The notes under the pieces were generated by a model. It was not told where the DNA came from and ran no database searches. It saw only the letters and a program-made list of their open reading frames with translations. A stretch of DNA of 64,000 nucleotides from Thermothelomyces thermophilus ATCC 42464 (taxonomy: Eukaryota > Ascomycota > Sordariomycetes > Sordariales > Chaetomiaceae): contig NC_016472.1 in assembly GCF_000226095.1 (NCBI RefSeq), positions 4,960,001 to 5,024,000 on the forward strand, in the 5' to 3' direction. A program made the translations under genes and the position numbers. Of this stretch, positions 1 to 11,600 are shown piece by piece (position 1 is the stretch's first letter; each line of letters starts with the position of its first letter).

Positions 1-2
1 GT

Positions 3-1746
3 GATCCCGCCGGTGTCCGTGGAGAATGGGAAGGTTTCGCTGCAGGTGAGTGGGCCAGAGCATTTTTCGCTTTCAGAGTCCTTTGCTGACCGAGTTACAC
101 AGTCGTCAACCGTAGGTTGCTTCCTTGATCCGGCTTGCGGATGTGCTCGTATGGTTGACACGAATCGTAGTTGAGCGAACTCGCGCGTTTGGCGAGCTCG
201 TTCGTTCTGCCCCCGAATTGATTCCGCTTCTGCCGTGGTCGAAGGACTTTGAGAAAGACAAGTTCTTGTCCCCAGATTTCACCTCGCTGGAGGTGCTAAC
301 CTTCTGCGGTACGTCTGCTCTGAATGGACATCTGGCATGTGACTTCATCAATGAGGAGGGACGTTTCTAACAGCACGAACTAGGTTCTGGCATCCCTGCC
401 GGTGTCAACATGTAAGCTGGGGATCCCTTTCCAGTGAACTAGCCACTAACCTCTGAGCAGCCCGAACTACGATGATATCAGGCAACAGGAAGGCTTCAAG
501 AACGTGAGCTTGGGTACGTAGCCCCCGCGTCCGTGATTGTAGAATGAGTTGGGCTGACAGATATGACAGGCAATGTTTTGAGCGCCAAGGCCCCAGATGA
601 GAAGATCCCCTTCATCGCCGAGAGCGATCTGGAGCTGTATCAAAAGTATCGTGATGCCGCCTTCGAGGTCCAAGTTGGGCTTCACGAGCTTACCGGTATG
701 ATATACTGGCTGGCCCCAGCAGGCGAAGACTCCTAACATCTCTCTTCAGGCCACGGCTGTGGTAAGCTCCTCCAGGAGACATCCCCGGGCGTCTACAATT
801 TCGATGTGAAGAACCCGCCGATTAGCCCGTTGACCGGGAAGCCTATCACCACCTGGTACAAGCCAGGGCAGACATGGGGGTCTGTCTTTGGCGGTGTTGC
901 CGGAGCGTACGAGGTATGGTTTGGCTCTTACACGCTTGAGTGCTGATGCGGGTAACTGATAGTGTTGCAGGAATGCCGCGCGGAGTTGGTGGCTATGCAT
1001 CTCAGGTGAGTTCGATCCAGGATTGCGGAAACGATTTGTCGCAACTAACACGCGAGAAGCTGCGAATTTGCTGCTCTCAAAATCTTCGGGTTCGGCGACG
1101 GCACCGTCGACATGGATGGCCCGGCCGGTGATGTCCTGTACACATCTTACCTGAGCATGGCTAGGGCTGGCCTCACGTCGATTGAGTTCTGGGATCCGAA
1201 GAGCCAAAAATGGGGGCAGCCTCACTGCCAGGCCCGCTTCGCTATTCTAAAGGCAAGGCCCCTCGGCACGATATGACAAGGATGCAACCTGCTAACATGA
1301 TACTAGGCTTTCCTTGAGGCTGGAGACGACTTCTGCAAGCTGGAATACAAGAACGAAGATCTCTCGGACCTCACTATCCGGCTCGACCGTTCCAAGATTC
1401 TGACGAGCGGCAGGAAGGGCAAGTTGGCCAACGTACTCAACGATCGGGCTGAAAATAACTGACCTTGAAACCACCAGCCGTCGCCGATTTCCTTCAGAAG
1501 ATCCATATCTACAAGTCGACCGCTGATGTTGAGGCTGGCACCAAGTTCTTCAACGAGATGTCGAGCGTTGGGTTGGAATATTGGGGGACCAAGGTGCGGG
1601 ACGTCGTGCTCAAGAACAAGCAGCCGCGGAAGGTGTTTGTGCAGGCAAATACGTTCCTGGATGAAGCCACGGGCAAGGTCACACTCAAGCAGTACGAGCC
1701 TTCCCCCGAGGGGCTCATTCAGAGCTGGGCCGAGAGGGACGTCTGA
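3..1746 (+). CDS. DPP3: Dipeptidyl peptidase III, C-terminal 389 residues (5' end outside window)
   Basis: Cytosolic zinc metallopeptidase (family M49) that removes dipeptides from peptide N-termini. The M49 zinc motif HELTGHG is split by an intron after HELT, and the second zinc motif EECRAE is split between its two glutamates. The segments [27 protein letters not shown] and GLIQSWAER near the stop follow animal DPP3 closely. Inferred exons are 3-45, 103-111, 171-308, 384-411, 461-513, 570-695, 750-913, 971-1005, 1060-1252, 1307-1418 and 1478-1746. They join in one frame to 390 codons including the stop TGA. Exon 103-111 is only 9 nt, and introns 1253-1306 and 1419-1477 have GC donors. The gene is unusually intron-dense compared with its neighbours. 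It is truncated only by the window edge. The family call is very secure; the microexon is inferred from length conservation. Confidence 0.93.
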
Positions 1747-2166
1747 CTGCCTGGCGGGCTTCCACTCCGCTCGTCTGATGCTTACCGGTCATTCCTGTGA
1801 AAGCGGTACAAAAGGATCTCCCCATGACGACTATCAGCGCGAATACAGGCGTGGCATAGCTGGAACAAGAATTGCAGACTTCAAGATCGCAAGAGTAATA
1901 GAAATGCTCGAGCAAATGTGACCGGACGCCTGTACGCAAGGTTGTCCAACTCTATTCGCTAGTCCAGAGCTAGTCCAGTTGCGCACCACTAGTCAAAGAC
2001 GATCTCACTGCCGTTCTAGACAAACCCTGGGATAGTGGTATCATCATTCAACCCACGCAGGTAGTGGTTAGGGGCATCGTCAACCAACTTTGTGTGCTTG
2101 CACTGTCACTCAATTGAGAACTAGATCCACTTCCCCCACAGCGTCTTCCTCTTCACACTGCATAAG

Positions 2167-2202
<36 letters not shown>

Positions 2203-2237
2203 ACCCCCCCTCTCCCTCTCTCTCTCCCTCTCTCTTG
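2167..2237. repeat. CT-rich microsatellite
   Basis: An imperfect (CT)n/(TCTC)n run interrupted by a short C-rich piece, in non-coding DNA downstream of DPP3. Confidence 0.9.
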
Positions 2238-2900
2238 GGGGCCAAGAGTCAGCAGACTCAGACCAAGGTCCAAGTACGTTCATTGCGCCATTGGATTGGG
2301 GGACCACACTTGTCTTGAGGAGCAAATGGGAATCGGCAAGGAAACCATACCATCTTAGGTGTATAATTGTCGTCTACATGTCCAGCCGCGCCCCTCCCCC
2401 CCCCCCCCCCCCCAAATCCCTCCTTTCTTGTTTTGATACATCTTCCGACAACGTGCCTCATCTCCCATCCCCATTCCCAACAGCAAACAAACGGACCCAT
2501 ACAACAGAGGCTGTTTGTCCAAGTTGTACAGTACTTGCCGTCGTGATGTAGTGCTTATTGCCGTGGAAGCGGTGTCTACCCGCACGAGCGGCGAAACGGA
2601 GATGAATTCAGCCCAAAGCCGGATATATAAGCCCCAACTCTGGAGAACAGCAAGCACATACGACCACAGGCAGTAGAAAACTCGGGATCCCGTCCGCTCT
2701 CCCTTAGATAAGCTACTGACCGCCGGATTAGTACTCAGGTCGGTGACGACTGGGGAATCCTCGGTGTTGTATGTTTTTGTGATTTTTATCCCCTTTCTAG
2801 GGCTTTATTTCCTTACGTCTATGTCACTAGAAACCAAGTGTGTCCCTGCAGGACAGAAGGATGCCCCGTCGTTTTTGTTGAATTCGACCGAGAGGACTGG

Positions 2901-2949
<49 letters not shown>
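2901..2949 (+). repeat. A49 homopolymer
   Basis: Uninterrupted run of 49 A followed by a purine-rich stretch. No convincing target-site duplication was seen around it, so retroposition is not established. Homopolymers this long are also prone to assembly length errors. Confidence 0.9.
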
Positions 2950-2952
<3 letters not shown>

Positions 2953-3825
2953 AAGAGAGAAGAAGTGTGGTTCGATGTATGATGTGGTGTTTTGCTCCGG
3001 TTATCCACTCGGTATTATTGATGGTTGTGGAGTTCGACGGGTACGCACAGCTGCTTCAAAGTTTCTTAACTAGTGTCGTTCCTTCGAGATTCGAGTGGGT
3101 GAACGACCAGAACCATCTAGTCGGACTGTATCTCAGGAGACCAAGCGTCATGCAGTATACAGAGAACATTCCAGAGAACGTATTCATTTGTATCTTGCTG
3201 CGATGCCCGCGGACGTGCTTCGGCCAACAATCCCGCAAGACCGTCCGCCTAGGGTACACCACACCCACCACGGGGTTTCTTCAGCTACATTAGATACAAG
3301 CGGCCAAGGCGCTTCCTTCCTCTTCTAGAACACCGTTTTTGAGATAGGTCTATAGTCGACCTCATGGCGGATGCCAGTGTCTCCCCCCCCCCTTTCTCCC
3401 TCCTTCCCCCGCAGACTGCCTTTTCTGAGGACAACGCACGAAGCGTTGGCGGCGAGGCTCGTGGCTTGGCACATTGCTCGTACAATCCTCGCTCCGAGAG
3501 AAGTACAACACTGAACTGCAAAGTCTGGCACTGCCGCTTATGGTATCACTGCTCGATGCTGTCCGAAGGACTCGGCTGCGTGACCCGGACCCGGAGCCGG
3601 CCACGGCGCAGGTATACCATAATCAGCCACCCGTCTACCCGGTGCCCTAGTTTGGATTATGTGGACAATCCCTATTGGAACTGGCTTCTGGACGACTATT
3701 GGGTCTGTCAGACCGCGGATTACTCTGCGCAGCGACGACGGGAGTGTCCTCTGGGCGCGGGGCGTCCCGTCGGCCGTGAATGAGCGCAGTCAATGGCCGA
3801 AACCGGAAAAACGCCGGGTCCTTGT

Positions 3826-5277
3826 TCAGCTCTGTGGGGGTTGCTCGAAGACGCCGTCGACGCTGGCTGTCGAACTTGTCACCTGTCTACTATCTCCCTC
3901 CTTCTGGTGTGTCTTCATATGCCGTCGCAGCTGGTCCTGACGGTGAAAGTTTCGATCGCATCCTGGTACGGCGCACGTGAAGCGGCCTCTGACCTCATGG
4001 GTGCGCTTGTGTTTGGATAGGTTTGATGACTCGCTGAAGCCCTTTCCGCATATGGGGCACTTCAAAGGTTTAAGACCAGAGTGAACTCGTTGATGCATCG
4101 CTAGGGGAAGAAAGAAGGCGGGGGGGAGGGAACTTGTCAGACACTTTGTGGAGACCGAGCCAACTGCGGATGAGACTTACTGAGAGCACTGGGGTATCGG
4201 AATGCCTTGTTGCAGATATTGCATATGAGGGGTTTCTCGTTGCTGTGGATGAACATATGCTGGGTGAGGGCCTGCTTCGCAGAGAAGCCCTTATTGCACG
4301 TGGGACATATATGGGGCTTGTCTACGGGACGGATCAGCGAGGCCGAAACACGTTAGGAAGCGGGGTCGGAATATATATATATATAATATATGTGAGCACT
4401 TACGGCCGATGTGGGTTTGCATGTGCCTCTCGATCTTGCTCCGCTGGGGGAATCCTGCAGCTCCTGGTTCGCTGCGCGGGCAGTCGTCCCAGCCACAACG
4501 AAATCCCTGAGCTCCTTTTTGGGCATTCTTGATGTGAGTCTCGGACGCGTGCTTGAACAACTCTTCTGCGTCGGCGAACAGTTTCCCACAGACATCCGAG
4601 GCCCCTTGGTCGCGCCAAAGACACCTGTGCTCCTCCTCGGCCCGAAGATCGAAAGAGTGGTCGGCGGACGAGGTGACTGATTCACTGCGGGACTGAAGAG
4701 AACTATCTGGTTTGGCGTCCGTAACCTCGACGCTGTTTGAGACGGGGGTGAGAGGAGACGGTGTCCCCGACGACCGGCCAGAATCCGACGTGTCCAGCGG
4801 CGTGGCCGGGGGAGACATGGCCTCGGTCGAGGCCATGACTTGGTCGTTGTCTTGGGCTTCGACCGAGGCACGTGGCATGTTCAGCGCGCCGGCGGTGAAG
4901 TAGGGTCTGTGCTGGGAGTTGAAATGTGCGAGGAAGGACTCGGCGTCGTGAATCTGGGCTCCGCACTCGACGAAGCCCCTGCTTAGCTGATAGTCCGGGC
5001 CGACGGAGTTGAAGGCGCCGAAGGCGGCAGGGCCATCGAGCAGCGGCATATGGCAGTACTGGTAGATCTGAGGGTCGGCTAGGGGGCACGATCCCGTGCA
5101 GTCGGCCGAAGCTGTGTCGCCGTGGGCTACCAGCAGATGATTGGTAATGTTGCCCAGCTGGCCCGGTAAGAAGCCGGAAGGTAACATGTAGTTTGGCTGG
5201 GGCGGACTGGATAGGCCGAAGCCCAGACCATTCACGACTGCGGCATGGTTATCAGCGGAGCTGGCTCGGCGTGCAAA

Positions 5278-5308
<31 letters not shown>

Positions 5309-6031
5309 ATAATAATAATAATAATGAAAGTGATCTGTCTCACCTGGCTGCTGTAGGTTACCAAACTGGTGATGGGGTGTTTCCTCTGGCGCATGGTTGA
5401 TGGAGATGAGAGCGGCCGCGCCGCTGACAACCTCGGACGGGAGCGCGCCGGGGGGCCTCTCGGGACAAGTCTGGTCGGTGCAGGCGTCCTCGGTGCCGGC
5501 GCAGGCGGCATTGGTGCACTTGTCGGTCATGGTGCACTCGCTGTCGCAGCAGCTGCCGGCCATGGAGCGGCAGTCCTCGTCGGTACACGGGACGCACCCA
5601 GTCAGCTGCTGCTGGCCGTACCACTGTTGCTGGTAGAAGTTGGTGGCCGGAGAGGCAAGGTCGGCGGGCCGGAACTGCATCGGCACGTCGTGGAGGCCCA
5701 TTTGGAAGCCGTAGCGAGAGACGGCGTCGGCATTGTCGCGTGCCCACCGGTTCTGGAGGGACGTCGGAGCTCCGCGGTGGTTGAACTGCTGAAAGCCGTT
5801 GTAGAGCCCCACACCCATACAGCGGTCGACGCAGAGGTCATCGTGCGATCCGTAGGCGCCACCAGCGGCGGCCGAAGCCTCGCTGCTCTGAGCCTGGTGG
5901 CCTGCCGCGAGCTGGGTGTGCATCATGGAGGAGAAGTCAAGAGCGAGGTGGTCGGCGCTGCTGTGCGAGTGTCGATGAAAGGCGTCTCCGGATCCAGAAT
6001 GACGATCTTCCTGGTCGGGATGGCCATCCAT
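3826..6031 (-). CDS. ZAP1: Zap1/ZafA-like C2H2 zinc-finger transcription factor
   Basis: Likely nuclear regulator of zinc-uptake genes under zinc limitation. Inferred exons are 6031-5344, 5237-4404, 4321-4181 and 4100-3826, giving 645 residues. The N-terminal half holds a Cys-rich block (CTDEDC, CCDSEC, CTMTDKC, CTDQTC, about residues 145-200) like the metal-sensing activation regions of this family. Six C2H2 fingers follow at about residues 430-630. The fifth carries [20 protein letters not shown], nearly identical to the yeast Zap1 finger with [13 protein letters not shown], and [15 protein letters not shown] matches the Zap1 finger with FPQRQKLIRH. Fingers 1 and 2 have longer loops than usual. 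Intron 5238-5343 holds a trinucleotide repeat and intron 4322-4403 an (AT)n repeat. The first in-frame ATG at 6031 was chosen; an upstream GTG-led extension is unlikely. Autoregulation is usual for the family but no binding site was identified here. Confidence 0.78.
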
Positions 6032-7454
6032 GGCAAAGCAACCGTGCGCGTAGACGACGGCCGCCGACGGCCTCGAATTAATTTTTTTTTCTCTCCTCAG
6101 GATACCCGACACTGGAGGAGGGGCAGGGGGGAGGGGAGGGGGAAGCGGGCAAGGGTAAGGAATGGTCTTGAAGAGTCCCGCGACCCGGCCGATGCGCGCA
6201 ATTGACCAGAGCGAGCGGTGCGGTGTCCCCGTCGAATGATGGCAGCCGTCGATGCCGATCGCGAGGTTGGCAGCGGACGGATGACAGGGACGCGAGAGTC
6301 GGCGAGCTATGCGTAGAGTACCGCGGGAACAGCCGACTACTAATGGGCAATTGGCGGCTCTAGTCTAGGTAGTTGTCTCGCGACTGTGAGTGTGGGCGAG
6401 GGTGGTTGTGGGTGGGTCCGCACTCGAGAGGTCGATATTATTTTGCAGTCAGTGAGAACCTTGACGGCTCGAACCAGGCAGGAGGTAACCACGGCACAGC
6501 TTGTGAAGGTCTTCCTCCGCAGCCTCAGCAGTCCAATCGGCGGGAAAGCCCGTGGGTTCAGACTGACCCTCGTGGAGCCCCGCCTGCGGCCCTTCTTTCG
6601 TCACCTGCAAGCTCGGGCAGTTCGTTCCAAATGTTCGATACTTTATTACTAGTATACCTTTTTTTTTTTTTTTTTTTTTCATTTATATTCCTTCCCCCCA
6701 CCCCCCTCTTTTCTCGCCCTACGGAATCCGTTTGATAGCTTGGACAAGCATAAAGTTTAGTTACTCATCGGCATCAAATTGAGGCTGGCTTGGAAATAGT
6801 CGAAGCAGTCGCCGGCGAGGCACCAGGACGGGCTCCCAACCCAAGTCGTCAAATCCTGAGATGACATTGTGTGGCCGAGTTCCGGTTTGCTCTCTCATCA
6901 GCACCGCTGCAATGGCGGGGCTTCTGCAACCAACAATCTTGATGAACCCTGAATGTGGGGGTAGCCGCACCAGTGGAGCTGCGGCACATGCCCCGTGGGT
7001 TCCTGGTCGTTTCACACGATGGCGTCTCCTCTACTCCGTACGGTTCTGTACTTCGTAGCCACGGGAGAAGTCCGATGAGTGTCGAAGCGTGGCGGAGAGC
7101 TAGATGTCAAAGAGGTATGATACGGAGCGATTTGAGAAGGTACCCGGTGCAGCGGTTCTTGCTGAAATGCAAGGTAAGCACTTGCTGCTCACGTTGTTCT
7201 TGGCGAAACGCAGCAAGGACGCGCCTCGAAACTCGAGTCATGGCCTCTGTTTCCCTTGCTATACAAGATCAGCATGACATTGCGTTTCTGTCGACAGAAA
7301 TCCCACGAACGGTCAATCTTCCGTTGTGCGCAGGGTAGCGAATCACCTGTAGAAAGAAAGGACGCACTGTATCCGTACCTCGATATGAAGCGTAGGACTT
7401 GCCTTAAACCGAACCAGGAGGCTCTTTGAGTGGGGCAGCCTCACAAACGCCGAA

Positions 7455-7486
<32 letters not shown>

Positions 7487-7583
7487 AAAAACAACGGTCC
7501 GACGGCATTCACGCCAAAGCTCCCCCGTCTCCACGAGATAGCCAACCAGCCATCCATCAAACACACCCGCGCCAGGGAAAAAG
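6032..7583. other. Divergent intergenic region, Zap1-like / MGN gene
   Basis: About 1.55 kb holding the two promoters. It has a pyrimidine/T-rich run near 6660-6680 and one TACTCCGTA copy at 7032-7040. I see no gene supported by a family signature. A 127-codon open frame at 6955-7338 has no recognisable content. Confidence 0.5.
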
Positions 7584-8213
7584 ATGGGGAACCTCTGCAG
7601 CAGCGAGCGAGACCCGTTCTCGCAGCCCGGGCGACCACTCGGCACGACCCCGACCACGCCCGCCTCCGCCTCCGTCCCCGCCTCCGCCAGATCGCCCCGG
7701 ACGGTGGGCGGCCCACCAAGGACACTCGGCGGCGGTCCCGGTCCCGGTCCAACGTCCCCCGGCCGGGACGCCGACGACCCTAGGGCACGCGCCGCCGCCG
7801 CCGCCGAGGTACGCCCCTCTGCTTTAAAATTGATGACGACGACGACGACAACAACAACAACACCCAAAACCTTCCTCTCCCTTCCGTTTTCCTTTTCTCC
7901 CCCCCAACCCCCCGGTTAATGTCTCGTGTCGTGTCGTGTCGTGTCATGTTGTTGTTGTGTCGTGTCTCGTGTGTCCTAACCTACATACACGCCCTCCTCC
8001 TCCTCCTCCTCCGCCGGTAGAAAAACGAGACTGACCTTCGCTTCCCTTCCCCAGGCACGCCTCCAGGAGAGCCAGAAACGCAAGGGCAAGCTCCAGGCCC
8101 AGCTGGACAAGCAGCGCCGCATGACGGACCCCAAGGTGCTTCAGGAGGCGAGCAAGACCGAGCGCGGCCAGCGGGCTCTCGATGAGAGCGTCGATGCCCT
8201 GGCCCATTCATAG
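7584..8213 (+). CDS. Small conserved-type fungal protein with N-myristoylation signal
   Basis: Exons 7584-7808 and 8055-8213 give 127 residues. The protein starts MGNLCSSE, a classic N-myristoylation context (Gly2, Ser at position 6) with Cys5 available for palmitoylation, so membrane anchoring is inferred. The middle is rich in Pro, Gly, Ser and Thr (TPTTPASASVPASA). The C-terminal half is a charged helix, AAAEARLQESQKRKGKLQAQ onward, ending DESVDALAHS. The 246-nt intron is long for this genome and full of low-complexity DNA: GAC/AAC triplets, GTGTC repeats near 7921-7976 and CTC triplets. I do not recognise a characterised family, though the layout (short lipidated head, Pro-rich linker, helical tail) resembles small conserved fungal proteins of unknown function. 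Splice sites GAG|GTACGC and CCCCAG|GCACGC keep the frame. Confidence 0.75.
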
Positions 8214-8697
8214 TTTGGCCCGAGGTTCATTGGCTTGGGGGGCGGCGGCGGCGGGGTATTGCAGAGCTAGCGGCGCCGGTCGGCCGTGGAGTCGGCTAGA
8301 GAAGGAGAAGAAGAAGAACAGGGGAGAGGAGACGGGTGTGCTTCATGAATGTTGTGCCCATTTGTTTGACTTTGCCCATCTTCAGGTTGAATTGATTGGT
8401 TCTGAAGGAGAGGCGAATGGGGTTGGGCGTTTTTGTTTGGGTTGATCTACCTCATCTTTATTTGTATCAGGGTATCAGGGCATCGGATCCCCATTTGCCA
8501 GACTAGTAGCCAAGGGAAAAAACACTCGGGCACGTGAGAGGGACAGCAATCTTCGACGAGTTTAAACGCTCATTCTCCAAACGTCATTTAACCGTGAGCA
8601 AAGTGATAAAACTCCAACCCCAGACAGGAAGCCCGTTACGAGCGCACATGCTATTACAATTCCTCCCCGTAAAGAAACACCAGTCTCGGGCCATCGC
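8214..8697. other. Short intergenic region between convergent genes
   Basis: 484 bases between the stops of the MGN gene and PRP5, presumably both 3' UTRs. Nothing else seen. Confidence 0.6.
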
Positions 8698-11600
8698 TCA
8701 TGTGATGGTGTACCGCCCGCTCGCCGGCGCCCGACTCTCGGCGTCTGCTGCAGCAATCGTCGCCTCCCTGAGCAGACGGGTGAGCTCCGAAAGCGCCTTA
8801 CCCACCACCAGCTCCGTGTCGCCTTCGATGAGGATGTACAGCTTCGGGTCCCCTCCGGGCTGAGGCTCCTTGCCAGGCGGATAGTAGCTGCCCTTGGTCG
8901 TGATCGACGTGCCGGTGGCCTCGAGGATCTTGGCCACGTTGGTGCGATTGGTGACGGCCCAGCGCGCCTTCTGCGGGAAGTCGTTGATCTCCAGCGTCGC
9001 GTGGAACGCTCCGGCGTCGGGGCCCTTGTTGTCAATCGGCTGCCCGGCCCGTAGCTGGCCTGCCCTCGCCAACCGCGCGTTGATCTCGCTGATGGCCGAC
9101 GCCGCCTTGTCCAGGGCGCCGCCGCCCTTACCCGTGCCGACGGCGACGCCGCCCTTGACCGCACCTTCGACGGCCGCCCCTTTGATTCCGCCAGCATCCG
9201 CCTTGGCAGCGTCGCGCGACACGATGGCCGACGCGGCCGCCTCGATGGCCGACTTGGCCTTGTCCCTCTTGGCCGCGTCCTCCGCCGTCTCCTCGTCCTT
9301 GAAGTCGTCTTCCTCGCCCTCGGCCTTGTGCGACTTGCGCTCACGCATGCGCGCCGCCTCGCGTTCCTTGTCCAGCCTCTCAAGACCCTTGCCGCCGAAG
9401 CCGCTGGCGTCCTTGGCCTTTCCAGCTTTGACCTTCTCTCTCCACGACTTGCGCATCTCGTTGAGCTGCTCGGGCACCGGCTGCCCGCTCTGCTCGAGCG
9501 CCTTTGCGATGCCCGGCGCGCAGTTCTCCTGCTCGGGCGTGACGAACGTGACCGCCGTTCCCGTGTTGCCGGCTCGCCCGGTGCGGCCCGCCCGATGGAC
9601 GTAGTCCTCGAGATGGTTCGGCGCGTCGTAGTTGATGACCAACTTCAGCTGCTTGACGTCGAGGCCGCGCGCCGCCACCGACGTCGCGATCATGATAGGA
9701 CAGACACCCTTCTTGAAGTCCGAAATGGTCGAGTTACGATCTTCCTGGTCCTTGCCGCCGTGTATAGACATGCAACCGTAACCGCGCCGCAGGAGCTCGC
9801 GCAGGAGGTCGTCCGCCTTCTCTTGCCGCTCGACGAAGATCAGCGCCCGAACATCGTCATCATCCGCATACAGCTCGCCCAGGAGCTCGAGCAGACGGAC
9901 GAACTTCTTGTTTTCGTCCATGATCTCCACAACTTGGGTAATCTCGGGCGCCACGACGCTCCGCCCGCCGACCGTGATTTCGACAGGGTCGCGAAGCACC
10001 TTTTTGGTGAGCGCGTCGATGATCCTCGGCATTGTCGCGGAAAAAAGGATCGTCTGCCGGTCCGGACGGACGTTGTTGAAGATCTTCATCACCTGTGGTT
10101 CAAAGCCCATGTCGAACATGCGGTCGGCCTCGTCAAGCACGATATACGTCGCCCGCTTGAGGTTGGTGACACGACCCGAGTTCGCCGCAAGAAGATCGAT
10201 CATTCGACCAGGTGTGGCAACAATAATCTCGGCACCACGCTTGAGCTCGGCAATCTGGTCCTTGATGGCATTCCCCCCGTACGCAGCGACGGCGCGAAGT
10301 TTCAGCGCCTTGGCGAAGGGCTGCAAGTCCGTGTAGATTTGTGTGCACAGCTCTCTCGTGGGGGTCATGATCAAGCCAATGGGGCCATCATCGCCGCTTA
10401 CCGGGTCTTGGTCCTTGATGTGGCGAAGCATGGGAAGCACAAAGGCCATCGTCTTGCCGGAGCCCGTCTTTGCGACGCCGATGACATCGCGGCCCGACAT
10501 GATGACGGGCAACGCCTGCATCTGAATCGGCGTTGGCTTTTCGTACCCAAGCCCTTCGATGACATCCAGGATCGGCCGAGTGAGCCCGCACTGCGACCAC
10601 TTCTGGACCGGTTTGGGTACGTTCTTCCCGGAGACCTTGATGCCGTCCAGCTCCATTCGCAGCTCGGCCGCCTCCTCTTCCGTCATCTGACTCAGCTCCT
10701 GGGGCTCAACCCAGAAATTCTTTCGTATCGGGTTGAGCTCGATCTTGCTGTAGTCGATGGTTGGGATGTCCTTCCTCTTCTTCTTGGCCGCCATGGCAAG
10801 GATCGCAGCCGGATCGGCCTGGTCCGCCTCGTAGCCGAAGTCGTCGTCGCTGAAATACGCCTCTGGTTCAAAGCCCTTTCCTCCATTCTGCTCCTGCCGA
10901 GCGGGCTTTGGGCCAAGACCACCTGCGGAACCGGTTTGCTCAAGGTCAGCCATGAACGCGTCCAAGGGGTCAACGTCTTCATCAACATCCATGCTCGGGG
11001 CCGGCGCGGCCTTTTCGTCCTTCGCCTCGCCGTTCGGTGCCCCGGAATCGACATCCATGACCATGCCCTCCTGTTGTATGCGCTCATCGCGCCTTTCCTG
11101 AAGCAGTCGATGAGCTTCCGCCATGTCCTCCTCGTTCCTGGCCATGCGGAGATCCAGATCTTCTGCATCTTCCTCTCCCTCGCCGTCCGCCTCTGCCGTA
11201 GCGTCGGCCTGGTCAGGAACGTAATCGGGTAGCTTGACCAGCTTGCGTTTGATGATCTCCTCGTCACCCATGTCGACCTTACGCTTCGCGGATGATTTCT
11301 GATTGTCAGCGGATTTGCCGAATCCGAACGCACTGACCGCCCTGTTTGCCGGCAGCAAGCCGGCACCCTTAGAGTCTGTCTCCTTCTTGACAACAAGCGG
11401 CTTCGCGGCAGGCGCGGCCAGTTTCACATCGCCAAGCCGCGTTGGGGACTGGGGCCGCGCTGCTTTCGAATTCTTTGCGATCGCCTTAGGGTCGAATTTA
11501 CCCGCATATGGCACGGGCGCCGCGGGTGACGCCGGGGCAGGAGTCGCCGAGTTGGCCGCCGGGCTGTGTGGACCTGGTGCACCGCTGGCTTTCTGGTCCA

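Larger units (their letters stand above)
1747..3825. other. Intergenic region between convergent genes
   Basis: About 2.1 kb between the stops of DPP3 and the Zap1-like gene. I see no supported gene; open frames here are short and show no family signature. It holds a CT-rich tract, a C16-17 run near 2396 and a 49-nt A tract. Confidence 0.6.

Noticed and set aside
5369-6205. 278-codon plus-strand frame opposite the Zap1-like first exon
   Set aside because: Low-complexity Val/Gly/Ala content expected from the reverse of a His/Gln/Ser-rich coding region.
6955-7338. 127-codon frame upstream of the MGN gene
   Set aside because: No conserved features; falls in a presumed promoter/5' UTR and could be chance.
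9328-11232. 634-codon open frame on the plus strand, antisense to PRP5
   Set aside because: Shadow of the PRP5 coding strand; no domain signature and no splice or start support.
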